Positions 11,533 through 21,056 of a stretch of 64,000 nucleotides of DNA are shown here, piece by piece; the stretch's first letter is position 1; each line of letters opens with the position of its first letter. Under the pieces are notes generated by a model. It made no database searches. It saw only the letters and a list, made by a program, of their open reading frames with translations, and was not told the origin of the DNA. The stretch is from Streptomyces sp. ASQP_92 (GTDB lineage Bacteria > Actinomycetota > Actinomycetes > Streptomycetales > Streptomycetaceae), in the NCBI RefSeq assembly GCF_025399895.1, contig NZ_JAODUA010000002.1:248001-312000 (forward strand), read 5' to 3'. The position numbers were made by a program, and so were the translations under genes.

Positions 11533-11554
11533 CGCCCGGGCCGGAGCCCGGGCG
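11533..11554. terminator. Bidirectional terminator between P450 and secreted-protein genes
   Basis: Perfect 8-bp arms (CGCCCGGG and CCCGGGCG) with a 6-nt loop lie in the 38-bp gap between the two convergent stop codons. Confidence 0.65.
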
Positions 11555-11564
11555 AGGCGCCCCG

Positions 11565-13022
11565 TCAGCCCACCGTGAGCGCGGTGTCGTCGATGACGAA
11601 CGACGTCTGGAGCTTGGACCCCTCGGTGGCGGTGAACCGGAGGGTCACCGTCTGCCCCGCGTAGCCGCTCAGGTCGACCGTGCGTTGCGCATAGCCGCTC
11701 GCCGCGTTCAGGTTGGAGTACGTGGTCGGCGTGGCCAGGACCGCGCCGCCGGCGTCGACCACCTGGACCTTGAGGGTGTCGTACGCCGTGCTCGACGTCT
11801 CGGCCGTGTCGATGTGGAGCTGGAAGACGAGCGAGGCCGTACAGCCCGCCGGGATCGTCACCGTCTGGGCCAGGGTGTCGGTGTGCGCGGTGCCCTTGCC
11901 GCCGAGCCACGCCTTGTACGCGCCGGTGCGGGCGGGCTCGCCGGCACTGGTGTTGATGATGCCGCTGGTGGCCGTCCAGCCCGAACTCCCGGATTCGAAG
12001 CCGGGGTTGGCGAGCAGCTGGGCGCTGGTGCAGCCGGTGGGGTCGCCGCCGGTGCCGCCGGGCGCGCCCGACAGCCACTCGGTGGCGTTGAGGGCGAGCG
12101 CGGCGTCGGTGCCGGCCGGGTCGTTCCAGCCGTCGTAGAGGGTGTTGCCCGACTGGCCGGTGCCGTCGTCGATGGGCGAGCTGTCGCCCCAGAACGCGAC
12201 GCGGCCGCTGCCGAAGGTGCTGGTGGCGAAGAAGGCGCCGGTGGTGCCGGACGAACCGGTGCGGTAGACCAGGCCCTTGGCGGCCGGGTTGTCGGCGGGC
12301 TTGAGCGTCACGGTGGTGCCGTTGCGGATGATGCTGCCGGTCACCTTCCCGAACGAGCCGTTCAGGACGGGGTCGGCCGCATCGCCGATGGCCCGCGGAT
12401 CGTCGGTGCCTATGTTGAGCGCGTCCACCGAGAAGCCGAACGGATCGGTGCTGTCCACTCCGTTGTTGGACATCAGGTCGTTGATGACCTTCACCGCGTC
12501 CGCGCCGTCGTTGTTGCGGTCGGATCCGGTGTGGTCGGAGATGAGGAACAGGCCACCGCCGTTCTTCACGAACTGCATCACGGCGGTCTTCTCGGCCGCG
12601 CTGAGCAGCACGTTCGGCTCGGGCAGCACGAACGTGTCGAAGTTCTTCAGATCCGTCGCCGAGGAGGTGCCATACGTGATCGAACTGCCCGAAGGCAGCG
12701 TCTTCAGGGCGTAGTTGCCGGTCTTCTGGAGCGCCACGCCCCACGAGGAGAGGGCGCCGGTCCAGTCCTTCTCGGTCGCGGGGGAGGGGTTCTGGCCGAG
12801 CGGGTCCGGCTGGCTGGTGCCGATGATCCAGTCGGCGTTGCCCGCGGTCTCCGCCTTGGAGTTGTCGAACAGCACCCGGTGCGGGCCGGTGGTGGCGGCC
12901 GCGGCGATGGGCGGGGTCGCGGCCTGGGCGGCGGCGCCACCGGCGGCGACCAGCGTGCACAGCGCGGTCAGCACACCGGCGGTCCGGCGGCGCGAGGGAG
13001 CGGAACTTCTGGCTCCGAGCAT
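11565..13022 (-). CDS. Secreted protein of unknown function with GATase-like and C-terminal jelly-roll-like domains
   Basis: About 485 residues. A basic N-terminus, hydrophobic core and AxA end (to about residue 38, AAAQAAT) give a Sec signal peptide. The next 300 residues contain [20 protein letters not shown] and [16 protein letters not shown]. The last resembles the flavodoxin/glutamine-amidotransferase-like fold of surface proteins that place a cofactor-free Asp/His near a glycine turn. The final 150 residues ([19 protein letters not shown] onward) look like a CBM/DUF642-type beta-sandwich. The GGAGG 8 bases before the ATG decides this start over an ATG 15 bases upstream. Function unknown; it may process or bind cell-surface or extracellular polymers. 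Confidence 0.75.
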   Translation of the reverse strand: MLGARSSAPSRRRTAGVLTALCTLVAAGGAAAQAATPPIAAAATTGPHRVLFDNSKAETAGNADWIIGTSQPDPLGQNPSPATEKDWTGALSSWGVALQKTGNYALKTLPSGSSITYGTSSATDLKNFDTFVLPEPNVLLSAAEKTAVMQFVKNGGGLFLISDHTGSDRNNDGADAVKVINDLMSNNGVDSTDPFGFSVDALNIGTDDPRAIGDAADPVLNGSFGKVTGSIIRNGTTVTLKPADNPAAKGLVYRTGSSGTTGAFFATSTFGSGRVAFWGDSSPIDDGTGQSGNTLYDGWNDPAGTDAALALNATEWLSGAPGGTGGDPTGCTSAQLLANPGFESGSSGWTATSGIINTSAGEPARTGAYKAWLGGKGTAHTDTLAQTVTIPAGCTASLVFQLHIDTAETSSTAYDTLKVQVVDAGGAVLATPTTYSNLNAASGYAQRTVDLSGYAGQTVTLRFTATEGSKLQTSFVIDDTALTVG

Positions 13023-13239
13023 CCTGCGTACCTCCATGAGGGGTGGGGGCAAGGTGGTGGGGACACCAAGTCTGCGCGCGTAGAACACCGTTGTACGGAC
13101 GCCCGTGCGGCGCGCGGTTGAACCGTACATGGCAGAAAGGGGGTGGCGGCAGGGCTTGGGGGTCGCGAACCGCGGGGGCGCGGGACGCTCGGCACCGCCG
13201 TGACCGGCCGGCCGTGCGTCCCGCGCGCCTCAGGGGCCC

Positions 13240-14721
13240 TCACTTCTTCAGGACGGCCGCCATCACGGACTTGGCGATCGGCGCGCCGAGCTTGCCGCCG
13301 GCGATGTCGGCACGCTCGATGTCCATGTCCGAGGGGTCGACGAACACGGCCACCGCCACCGGCGAGGAGCCGTCGCTCTGCTTGGCGTACGACACGAACC
13401 AGGCGTACGGGCGCTGTTCGCGGACGTCGGCGCCGTGCTGGGCGGTACCGGTCTTGCCGCCGACGGTGACGCCCTCCATCCGCACCTTCTTCGCGGTGCC
13501 CTCGCTCGCCGTGTACTCCATCATCTCCTGCACCTTCTTCGCGGTGCTCTCGGAGACGGCCTGGTGGAGCACCTCGGGCCGGGCCTTCTCCAGGGAGGTG
13601 AGGTCGGGGCCGCGCAACTCGTCCACCATGTACGGCTTCATGACCTTGCCGTCGTTGGCGATGCCCGCGGTCACCATGGCCATCTGGAGGGGGGTGCTGG
13701 TGAGGCTGCCCTGGCCCATGCCGGTCAGCGCCGTCTGCGGCTTGTCCAGCTTGTCGGGGTAGCCGCTCCTGGCCGTGCGGACCGGAGTGAACTGCTCCTG
13801 GTTGAAGCCGAACTTCTCCGCCGTCTCGCGCATCCTGTCGTTGCCGGTCTTCAGCGCGGTGTCGAGGAACACGTTGTTGCAGGACCACTGCATGCCGGTC
13901 TTCAACGAGACCTTGTCGCACAGCGCGTTGTCGACGTCGTTGCCGACCTTGGTGGTGCTGAGCGGCAAGGTGTAGGGGGCGGGAGCGGACGGCATCGGGG
14001 CGTTGATGTCCGTGACCACACCGTGGTCGAGGGCCGCCGCCGCGGTGAGGATCTTGAAGGTCGATCCCGGCGGGTACGCCTCGCGGATCGCCCGGTTGGC
14101 GAGCGGCTTGTCGGGATCGGAGTCGAGTTTGTGGAACTCCGCGCCCTCCTTCTTCGAGATCCCGGAGAAGACGGAGGGATCGTAGGAGGGCGTGCTCGCC
14201 ATGGCGAGGATCCTGCCCGAACGCGGGTCGAGGGCGACCACGGCGCCCTTGGCCCCGAGATCCGTCAGGCCCTTGTACGCGGCCTTCTGTGCGGCCGGGT
14301 CGATGGTGGTGATCACATCGCCACCTCGTGAACTCTCCCCGGTGAGAAGGGACTTGGCGCGGTCGAGGAACAGCCGGTCGTCCTTGCCGTTCATCACCTT
14401 CGCGTGCACGCCCTCCAGGAAGGTCGCGCCCTGTGCCTGGGAGAGATAACCGGTGACCGGCGCGTACATGGGGCCGTCCCGATAGGTCCGCTTGTACCTG
14501 AAGTCCGAGCCGGGCGTCGCCACCGAACCCGTGATCGGCTCTCCGCCGACCACGATGTCCCCACGCGGCTTCGAGAAAGCCTCGATCGTCACCCGGCGGT
14601 TGTGCTTGTCGTTGGCCAGACTGTCGCCCTTCACGAACTGCACCCAGGTCGCCCGCACCAGCAGGGCGAGCACCATCACTCCGCAGAAGGCGGCTATGTG
14701 CCGCAGCGGCTTGTTCATCAC
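13240..14721 (-). CDS. Class B penicillin-binding protein (PBP2/PbpA-type transpeptidase)
   Basis: About 493 residues with one N-terminal membrane anchor (residues 8-27) and the rest extracytoplasmic. The transpeptidase triad is complete: S220-TFK, S280-CN and K423-TG. It cross-links peptidoglycan peptides. The short N-terminal dimerisation region and the overall length match the actinobacterial PbpA group rather than long PBP2/FtsI proteins. Here it stands alone, away from the division/FtsW-pbpA-pknB cluster, so it is probably a paralogue. Two ATG codons in tandem open the gene. Paralogues of this kind can alter beta-lactam susceptibility or act in sporulation; neither is shown here. Confidence 0.93.
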   Translation of the reverse strand: MMNKPLRHIAAFCGVMVLALLVRATWVQFVKGDSLANDKHNRRVTIEAFSKPRGDIVVGGEPITGSVATPGSDFRYKRTYRDGPMYAPVTGYLSQAQGATFLEGVHAKVMNGKDDRLFLDRAKSLLTGESSRGGDVITTIDPAAQKAAYKGLTDLGAKGAVVALDPRSGRILAMASTPSYDPSVFSGISKKEGAEFHKLDSDPDKPLANRAIREAYPPGSTFKILTAAAALDHGVVTDINAPMPSAPAPYTLPLSTTKVGNDVDNALCDKVSLKTGMQWSCNNVFLDTALKTGNDRMRETAEKFGFNQEQFTPVRTARSGYPDKLDKPQTALTGMGQGSLTSTPLQMAMVTAGIANDGKVMKPYMVDELRGPDLTSLEKARPEVLHQAVSESTAKKVQEMMEYTASEGTAKKVRMEGVTVGGKTGTAQHGADVREQRPYAWFVSYAKQSDGSSPVAVAVFVDPSDMDIERADIAGGKLGAPIAKSVMAAVLKK

Positions 14722-14943
14722 GCTCCCAGAGACCGACCGAATGGGGTTGAACCGGACAGATGGTGATCAGCAGAACAGGTCCGGCCCCTCGGTGTCCAAG
14801 TGCGTTCGGGACCTCGGCCCCATAGCGAACCGGCTATCGGTGCAGGTCACGGGCGCCGAGTCGGGTCGTCGTGGGCGAGCGGGCTGTTACGGAAGGGTCA
14901 TAAACCGGGCATCGCGCGCACTCGCCCTCTAAGCTGGGCAGCC

Positions 14944-15657
14944 ATGTTCGCACCCCAGGGCCCCACCTTCCGTGAACTCGCCGTCCAGGCGCTGTCGTCC
15001 GTCGAGCACGGATACGACCTCCTGGCCCCGAAGTTCGACCACACCCCGTTCCGCACGCCCGAGAGGGTGCTGGCGTCCGTGGCGGGCGTACTCGACGGCC
15101 TCGGCCCGTTCGGCCGGGGCCTCGACCTGTGCTGCGGCACCGGAGCGGGCATCGATGTCCTCGACGCGGTGTGCCGGGAGCCGGTCACCGGCGTCGACAT
15201 CAGCGCGGGAATGCTGGCGGTCGCCGCCCGCGCCCATCCGCGGGCCCGGCTGGTACGGGCCGACGCGCGGGCGCTGCCGCTGCGTGCCGCCTTCGACCTC
15301 GCCGTCAGCTTCGGGGCGTTCGGCCACTTCCTGCCCAAGGAGCGGCCCGACCTCTTCGCCCAGGTCTACGGAGCCCTGCGTCCGGGCGGCCGGTTCGCGT
15401 TCCCCGTGGGGGCGCCGGCCCGGCCCGGCAGCCGCGGCCACCTCGCCCTGCTGGGGTTCGACACCGCGATGCGGGTCCGCAACGCGGTGTGGCGGCCCCC
15501 GTTCGTCATGTACTACCGCGGCTTCGGCCTCGCGGACGTACGCCGGGAGCTCGCCGAGGCGGGCTTCTCCGTCGAGCTGTACGCCCTGGAGGAGTTCGGC
15601 CGGCGCCCGGACGGCAGTCCGCGCGCCCGTCTCGTCGTGGGCACGAAGGGGAAGTAG
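14944..15657 (+). CDS. SAM-dependent methyltransferase
   Basis: About 237 residues of Class I Rossmann fold. Motif I is LDLCCGTGAGIDVL (near residue 60), followed by the acidic end of beta-2 (GVDISAGML) and post-motif LRPGGRFAFPV. The substrate is not apparent; small-molecule or lipid methylation is most likely. The ATG follows a G/C-rich promoter gap shared with the divergent PBP gene. Confidence 0.85.
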   Translation: MFAPQGPTFRELAVQALSSVEHGYDLLAPKFDHTPFRTPERVLASVAGVLDGLGPFGRGLDLCCGTGAGIDVLDAVCREPVTGVDISAGMLAVAARAHPRARLVRADARALPLRAAFDLAVSFGAFGHFLPKERPDLFAQVYGALRPGGRFAFPVGAPARPGSRGHLALLGFDTAMRVRNAVWRPPFVMYYRGFGLADVRRELAEAGFSVELYALEEFGRRPDGSPRARLVVGTKGK

Positions 15658-15672
15658 GGAGAGCGCGGCAAG

Positions 15673-15699
15673 GGGTCCCGCCCGGTGCGGACGGGACCC
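15673..15699 (+). terminator. Hairpin after the methyltransferase gene
   Basis: Perfect 8-bp arms (GGGTCCCG and CGGGACCC) with an 11-nt loop, 15 bp after the stop codon and before the convergent alpha-galactosidase gene. Confidence 0.55.
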
Positions 15700-15774
15700 G
15701 TGGTCGTGCACTCGCGGAGCCGGGGGGAGGGACCAGGCCCTCGCAGGCTCAGCCGCGCTCGGCCTCAACTACCG

Positions 15775-17898
15775 TCAGGTGCAGGTGAGTTGTGGAGCCG
15801 CCCAGTCGGCGTGGTCGTAGTCGACGCCGTCGCCGAAATCGGTCACGACCAGCTTCAGCTCACTTGCGCCGCTCACGTCGGCATTCACCGCCTTGGCCGC
15901 GTCGGCGCCGGTGACCTTGCCGCTGTCGGCGGCGAGTGCCCCGTCCCGGTACACCTGGAAGACGACGGAGCCCTTGGCGCCCACTTCGTCGTCCACGCCC
16001 ACGTTCGCCTTGAACGCGGTGCAGGAGCCGCCCAGGTAGTACGTCACCACGGACGCCGCGTGGGTGCCGAGGCCCTTGGTGTAGGCGGTGCCGTTCAGGG
16101 TGAGGGGTGAGCCGTCGCCGGCGGCCTGCTCACCGTTGGCGCGGTCGCGCTCGACGGGGCCCCAGCCGTTGGCGGCCGAGGTCCACGCCAGATCGCTGAG
16201 CGCGTGGGTGCCCGCCGACGGGCCGCGCCCGCAGGCCAGTTGGGGGTTGGCCCAGTCGGCGTGGTCGTAGGTGATACCGTCCCCGCCGTCGCTCACCACC
16301 AGGCGCAGCTTGCCACCGCCGCGCAGGTCCGCCGACAGACGGCGGGGCGGGTCGCTCGCGGTGCGCAGCCCGCTGTCGGCGACGAGCGTGTCGTCCCGGT
16401 AGATCCTGAACACCACCGAGCCGCCCGCCGTCGACTCGTCGTCCACCCCCACGTCGACGGTGAGCGACTGGCATCCGCCGCCCAGGTAGTACGTGATGTC
16501 CGAGGCGGCGTGGGTGCCGAGGCCCTTGGTGTAGGTGGTGCCGTTGAGGGTCAGGGTACGACCGTCGCCCGCGGCTTGTTCGCCGTTGCTGCGGTCGCGC
16601 TCGACCGGGCCCCAGCCGTTCACGGCCGACGTCCACGGCAGGTCGCTGAGCTGGTCGAGCCCGGTCGGCGGCGGCACCGGGGTGCCCGGCGTCACCCGGT
16701 ACATCACCGTTCCGTGGGCCGGGACCGAGGCGCTGATGGCGCCCGTGGTGCTGCTCGTCGCCCGGGACCAGAGGTCCTTGAGCGCGTACGAGGAGGCGCC
16801 GCCGATGCCGAGCGCGTCGACGGTCGTGGCGATGGTCCGGGTGGAGGTGGTCTCGTTGGTGAGGGTCACCGAACGGCCGCCGTCCGCAAGGGGTTTGGAC
16901 ATCACGACCAGACCGCCCGAGGAGGAGACCACCGTGCCCTGCCTGCCCAGCGGATCCTGGTCGACGGCGATGACGTCGGTGTTCTTCAGGATCGCGAGGG
17001 TGGCCGCGCTCGGGGCCCGCAGATCGCTCCCGATGAGCAGCGGGGCCGCCATCTGCGACCACAGGCTGAAGTGGGTGCGGTACTCGGTGTCCGTCATGCC
17101 GCCGTTGCCGACCTCCAGCATGTCCGGGTCGTTCCAGCCGCCGGGGCCCGCGTAGGGAGCGAGCGGCTGGTTCTGGTGCGCGATGTTGATCATGCTGGAC
17201 CAGGAGTCGCCGATGTCACCCGTGGTGCGCCAGGAGTTGCCGGTGCCGGACGCCCAGGTCCAGGGCTGGTTGGAGCCCCACTCGCAGATGCTGTAGAGGA
17301 TGGGCCGGCCGGTCGCCTTGAGCGCGTCGCCCATCGCCCGATAACGCTGCTTGGCGTCGACACCGTTGTTGTTGCAGTTGTCGTACTTGAGGTAGTCGAC
17401 GCCCCAGGACGCCCACAGGTTGGCGTCCTGCTGCTCGTGGCCGAGGCCGCCGGGGAAGCCCTGGGTGTCGCAGGTCTTGGTTCCGGCGCTGGAGTAGAGC
17501 CCGAATTTGAGGCCCTTGGCGTGCACATAGTCCGCGACAGCCTTGATGCCGTGCGGGAAGCGCACCGGGTCGGGGACGAGGTTGCCCGAGGCGTCGCGGT
17601 TCGGCAGCGCCCAGCAGTCGTCGATGTTGACGTAGGTGTAACCGACGTCCTTGAGGCCCCGGCTGATGAACGCGTCCGCGATGCCCTCGACCATGGCCTC
17701 GTTGAATTCGGCCCGGCAGTGCGTGGAGTTCCAGTTGTTGAACCCCATCTGCGGGGTGCGCGCCAGACCGTTGTCCACGGCCGCGGCCACGGGCGCCGAC
17801 GCGACCTCCACGGCGACCGTCACCCCGCCCGCGAGGAGAGCGAGCGTGGTCAGGGTTGCGGTCAGATGCTGTCTGAAGTTGTGCGGTTCGGCGATCAA
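15775..17898 (-). CDS. Secreted alpha-galactosidase (GH27) with two C-terminal NPCBM domains
   Basis: About 707 residues with a signal peptide to about residue 40. The GH27 barrel (43-330) opens with TPQMGFNNWN and includes the nucleophile in LKYDNC (D173) and the acid/base in WRTTGDIGDSW (D228). A beta-sandwich follows to about 410. Two NPCBM carbohydrate-binding repeats (about 417-555 and 570-707) share NGWGPVERDR, GDG, YTKGLGTHA and DHADW blocks, showing a recent duplication. The enzyme should release alpha-linked galactose from plant galactomannan or raffinose-type sugars outside the cell. The ROK regulator lies just upstream on the same strand and is a plausible controller. Confidence 0.95.
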   Translation of the reverse strand: MIAEPHNFRQHLTATLTTLALLAGGVTVAVEVASAPVAAAVDNGLARTPQMGFNNWNSTHCRAEFNEAMVEGIADAFISRGLKDVGYTYVNIDDCWALPNRDASGNLVPDPVRFPHGIKAVADYVHAKGLKFGLYSSAGTKTCDTQGFPGGLGHEQQDANLWASWGVDYLKYDNCNNNGVDAKQRYRAMGDALKATGRPILYSICEWGSNQPWTWASGTGNSWRTTGDIGDSWSSMINIAHQNQPLAPYAGPGGWNDPDMLEVGNGGMTDTEYRTHFSLWSQMAAPLLIGSDLRAPSAATLAILKNTDVIAVDQDPLGRQGTVVSSSGGLVVMSKPLADGGRSVTLTNETTSTRTIATTVDALGIGGASSYALKDLWSRATSSTTGAISASVPAHGTVMYRVTPGTPVPPPTGLDQLSDLPWTSAVNGWGPVERDRSNGEQAAGDGRTLTLNGTTYTKGLGTHAASDITYYLGGGCQSLTVDVGVDDESTAGGSVVFRIYRDDTLVADSGLRTASDPPRRLSADLRGGGKLRLVVSDGGDGITYDHADWANPQLACGRGPSAGTHALSDLAWTSAANGWGPVERDRANGEQAAGDGSPLTLNGTAYTKGLGTHAASVVTYYLGGSCTAFKANVGVDDEVGAKGSVVFQVYRDGALAADSGKVTGADAAKAVNADVSGASELKLVVTDFGDGVDYDHADWAAPQLTCT

Positions 17899-18036
17899 GT
17901 GCGGCTCCAGTGGGGGTCATTGGCGCACAAGTGAACGGTGTCGAACGAAAGCAACCACATCTCAGCGGTCGAGCCAGGGCATGTCAAGAGAACGGGAGGG
18001 CGGGCCGGGAAAGCGGGCCGGTTCGCGGGGCCCGGA

Positions 18037-19350
18037 TCAGCGTGCCGCCCGCTCCTCCACCGCGGAGCGCCAGCCGGCCCGCTCCGCGGGCGTCTTTGAC
18101 GCGGCGGCCGGTGCGCGATGGCCGCCCAGGGCGAAGAAGTCGGCCAGCGGGAGGGTCGCCGCGCCCACGGTGACCGCGTCCGGGCCGAGCCGGCCGAGCT
18201 CGATGGTGACGCGCTCGGCCGGATGGCGCAGGGCGTAGGCAGTGGCGTGCCCGCGCACCGACTCCAGGATGTACGGGCCGAGTTGGAGCCCCGCCCAGCC
18301 ACCGATGAGGATGCGCTCGGGGTTGTACAGGTTGATCAGGTCGGAGAGGCCCGCGCCCAGGTACTCGGCGGTCTCCTCCAGGACCGCGAGCGCCACCGGG
18401 CTCGCTGCCGCGCCCTTCTTCGCGGGGTGGGCGGCCGCGAGCAGCGCCGTCACGGCCGTCTCCTCGCTCGCCCCTGACGGGAGTTGGGCGCCCGCCTCGC
18501 GCCAGCGCTCGATCAGCGCCTCGGCGCCCGCGTACGCCTCCAGGCAGCCGAGCGCGCCGCACCGGCAGCGCCGGCCGCGTACGTGCACGGTGGTGTGGCC
18601 CCACTCGGCGGCGCTGCTGTGGGCGCCCCCGTAGATCGCCCCGCCGGAGACGATGCAGGCGCCGACGCCCGAGCCGAACAGGACGATCACCGCGTCGGAG
18701 GCCCCCCGGCCCCCGCCGAACCACATCTCGGCCTGGCCGAGCGTCTTGGCGCCGTTCTCGATGAAATACCGCGTGCCGGACGGCAGTTGGAGGCTCTCGC
18801 GCAGCAGCGACTCCAGGGGTACCGCGTCCCAGCCGATGGTCTGGCCGTGCACCACGGCCCCGTCGGGGGAGCTGCGGTCGACGATGCCGGGCACACCCAC
18901 CCCCACGCCGAGCAGCCGCGCCGGATCGAGGCCGCTCTCGTGCAGGACGGCGGTGACGCCCGCGCGGATGTGGCCCACGATGTGATCGACGTCGTAGCCG
19001 CCCGCGTCCAACGACAGCTCCACACGGGCGAGTTCACGCAGGACGAGGTCGAACAGCTCGACCCTGACGCGGGTCTCGCCGACGTCCACGCCGATGAGAT
19101 GGCCGCTGTCGGGGGCCACCCTGAGCAGGGTGCGCGGCCTGCCGCCGTCGGAGTCCACCAGCCCGGCGTCCTCCAGGAGGCCGTCGGCGGCGAGCTCGGC
19201 GACGACGTTGCTGATGGATCCCGAGCTCAGCCCGGTCGCGGGGCCGAGCGCCTGACGGCTCATGGGGCCGTCGAAGTACAACCGCCGCAGCACCACGCTG
19301 CGGTTGTCCCGGCGCAGATCGCGGACGGTCCTTCTGTTCGGTGTGGCCAT
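18037..19350 (-). CDS. ROK-family transcriptional regulator with an altered kinase site
   Basis: About 437 residues. An N-terminal winged helix (residues 8-75, MSRQALGPATGLSSGSISNV) is joined to a ROK sugar-kinase fold. The zinc motif CRCGALGCLEAYAG is complete, while the phosphoryl-transfer Asp of ROK kinases (NDAN) is replaced: the sequence reads FIENGAKTLGQAE. It should therefore bind sugar as an effector but not phosphorylate it. It is probably a repressor of sugar-use genes, with the alpha-galactosidase (138 bp downstream, same strand) the best candidate target. Confidence 0.92.
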   Translation of the reverse strand: MATPNRRTVRDLRRDNRSVVLRRLYFDGPMSRQALGPATGLSSGSISNVVAELAADGLLEDAGLVDSDGGRPRTLLRVAPDSGHLIGVDVGETRVRVELFDLVLRELARVELSLDAGGYDVDHIVGHIRAGVTAVLHESGLDPARLLGVGVGVPGIVDRSSPDGAVVHGQTIGWDAVPLESLLRESLQLPSGTRYFIENGAKTLGQAEMWFGGGRGASDAVIVLFGSGVGACIVSGGAIYGGAHSSAAEWGHTTVHVRGRRCRCGALGCLEAYAGAEALIERWREAGAQLPSGASEETAVTALLAAAHPAKKGAAASPVALAVLEETAEYLGAGLSDLINLYNPERILIGGWAGLQLGPYILESVRGHATAYALRHPAERVTIELGRLGPDAVTVGAATLPLADFFALGGHRAPAAASKTPAERAGWRSAVEERAAR

Positions 19351-19412
19351 GTGGCTCCCTCCCTGCGTGCAACATACCGGTGCGAGAGCCTGTGCCGCGC
19401 CCTCGTGGCGCG

Positions 19413-19442
19413 CTTAACTCATGCCCTAAATTAAGCCATGAG
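19413..19442. promoter_or_regulatory. Candidate operator/promoter region of the ROK regulator
   Basis: An A/T-rich island in G/C-rich DNA 63-92 bp upstream of the ROK start contains two interleaved inverted pairs: CTTAA (19413) with TTAAG (19431), and CTCATG (19418) with CATGAG (19437). Each pair is centred about 18 bp apart. The placement suits autoregulation by the ROK protein. Confidence 0.35.
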
Positions 19443-19502
19443 ATCGATCGGAGGGGTATCCGGCCGCGGAAAGGCCGGGGGCCTCAAGGGCACGCCGAGC
19501 GG

Positions 19503-19967
19503 CTAGGCCAGGTACGCGACGAGCCGTTCGAGGAAGGCCTGCTGCCCCTCGACGAGCAGGGGAGCGGCCGCCTGGGGAGTCAGCCAGGCGAAGCGGTCCA
19601 TCTCCGGGAACTCGCGCATCGTGCCCGACCCGCGAGGCCACTCCATGGTGAACGTGCCCGGCACCGCCCCGGCCGGATCGAGGTCCGCCTCGATCGCCCA
19701 CACCGTCACGGTCTTGCCGCCGCGCTGCACGATCTCGCCCAGCGGCACCAGCGCGCCCTCCGGCGCCGGCAGGCCCGACTCCTCCTCGAACTCCCGCCGG
19801 GCGGCCGCCTCGGCCCGCTCCTCGGGGCCGTACTCGCCCTTGGGAACCGACCAGGCGCCGGCCTCGCGCCGGGCGAAGAACGGCCCGCCCATGTGGCCCA
19901 CCAACACCTCGATGCCGTCGCCCGCCCTGCGGTACAGCAGGAGCCCCGCGCTGCGCTTTCCCGTCAT
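19503..19967 (-). CDS. Nudix hydrolase
   Basis: About 154 residues. The complete Nudix box GX5EX7REUXEEXGU is readable starting at GEYGPEERAEAAARREFEEE, and the N-terminus SAGLLLYRR-GDGIEVLVGH is the usual first strand. The C-terminus with DRFAWLTPQAA resembles the NTP-pyrophosphohydrolase subgroup that includes diadenosine polyphosphate or oxidised nucleotide hydrolases. The ATG giving MTGKRSAG is chosen because homology begins there; upstream in-frame codons extend into the divergent promoter. Confidence 0.9.
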   Translation of the reverse strand: MTGKRSAGLLLYRRAGDGIEVLVGHMGGPFFARREAGAWSVPKGEYGPEERAEAAARREFEEESGLPAPEGALVPLGEIVQRGGKTVTVWAIEADLDPAGAVPGTFTMEWPRGSGTMREFPEMDRFAWLTPQAAAPLLVEGQQAFLERLVAYLA

Positions 19968-20070
19968 GCCGCCAGTCTGAGGGTCCGGCGGGCGCGGCGC
20001 CATGAGGCGGCGGTACTGCTGGGGTTTCAGTTGATATGTATGGGTACCGGATGCCGAGGAGGTGGTGCGC

Positions 20071-20553
20071 ATGACGGATTCAGGACGCGACGAGACGGTC
20101 GAGGAACGCGCCGACCGCAAATGGAACGACCTGCTCCAGGAACTGAGAGTGGCTCAGACCGGTGTGCAGATCCTGTTCGGGTTTCTGCTCGCGGTCGTCT
20201 TCCAGCAGCGGTTCACCAGCCTGGGCGACACCGACCGGACCATCTATGTGGTGACGGTGGTGCTCGGCGCCGCGACCACCGGGGCGCTGATCGGACCCGT
20301 CTCCTTCCACCGGATGCTGGCCGGGCAGCGGCTGAAGCCGCAGACCGTCGCCTGGGCCTCGCGGCTCACCGTCGTCGGCCTGGTGCTGCTGCTGTGTACG
20401 GTGGCGAGCTCGCTGATGCTCATCCTGCGCGTCGCGCTGCACAGCGCGCTCGCGCCGTGGCTGGTGGCCGGCGTGGTCACGTGGTTCGTCGGCTGCTGGT
20501 TCGTGCTGCCGCTCGTCGCCCGCCGACTGCACCGCGACGACCGGTCGGCCTGA
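20071..20553 (+). CDS. DUF6328 family membrane protein
   Basis: About 160 residues. A charged N-terminus with RKWNDLLQELRVAQTGVQILFGFLLAVVFQ (given in part) marks the DUF6328 family. Four hydrophobic helices cover residues 35-150, ending in a basic tail. It is probably an integral membrane protein with both ends inside. GAGGAGGT lies 7 bases before the ATG and rules out the GTG at 20062. Function unknown in the family. Confidence 0.85.
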   Translation: MTDSGRDETVEERADRKWNDLLQELRVAQTGVQILFGFLLAVVFQQRFTSLGDTDRTIYVVTVVLGAATTGALIGPVSFHRMLAGQRLKPQTVAWASRLTVVGLVLLLCTVASSLMLILRVALHSALAPWLVAGVVTWFVGCWFVLPLVARRLHRDDRSA

Positions 20554-20561
20554 GAGCTCCG

Positions 20562-20966
20562 CTAGCTGTCTGACTGCTCGGAGCGCTTGGCCCACACGGC
20601 GAGCGTGAAGGAGTGGCCGGCCGGGTCGGCGTAGACGCGTTCGTCGCGGGGGCCGTTGTTGTTCTTGGTGTCCACGGGCATCGCCCCCAGGGTGATGGCC
20701 TCCCGCTCGGCGGCGTCCATGTCGCCGTAGGCCACGACGATCCTGAGGTGCGCCTGCTGGGAGTCGTCGGGACGCGGCCAGCTCGGCGGCGCGTATCCGT
20801 GGTCGCGGCGGATCGCCATGTGGACACCGTCCGTGCCGACGATCTCGACGAAGTCGGGGTCACCGGCGGTGCGGATCTCGCCACCGAGCAACTTGGCGTA
20901 GAACTCGGCGAGTTCGATGGGTTCGGCACAGTCCAGAACGAGGATGCTGGTCTTGGATACGCTCAT
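20562..20966 (-). CDS. VOC family protein
   Basis: About 134 residues of paired beta-alpha-beta-beta-beta units (LVLDCAEPIELAEFYAKLLG near the start, RVYADPAGHSFTLAVW near the end). This is the actinobacterial glyoxalase-like subgroup often annotated as PhnB-like or bleomycin-resistance-like. Metal ligands are not all evident. It converges on the DUF6328 gene with an 8-bp gap. Substrate unknown. Confidence 0.85.
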   Translation of the reverse strand: MSVSKTSILVLDCAEPIELAEFYAKLLGGEIRTAGDPDFVEIVGTDGVHMAIRRDHGYAPPSWPRPDDSQQAHLRIVVAYGDMDAAEREAITLGAMPVDTKNNNGPRDERVYADPAGHSFTLAVWAKRSEQSDS

Positions 20967-21056
20967 ACGGACCGAGTGCCCGCAGGCGCGTGCGCCTAAC
21001 GCGTGTCCCTACACACCGTGTCCGGGCGAGCGCGGATCGCTGCCACGGCCGGGGGC

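Noticed and set aside
10246..15657. P450 plus methyltransferase as a small biosynthetic gene cluster
   Set aside because: The two genes are separated by a secreted protein and a PBP gene on the other strand and lack any core synthase, so co-function is not supported.
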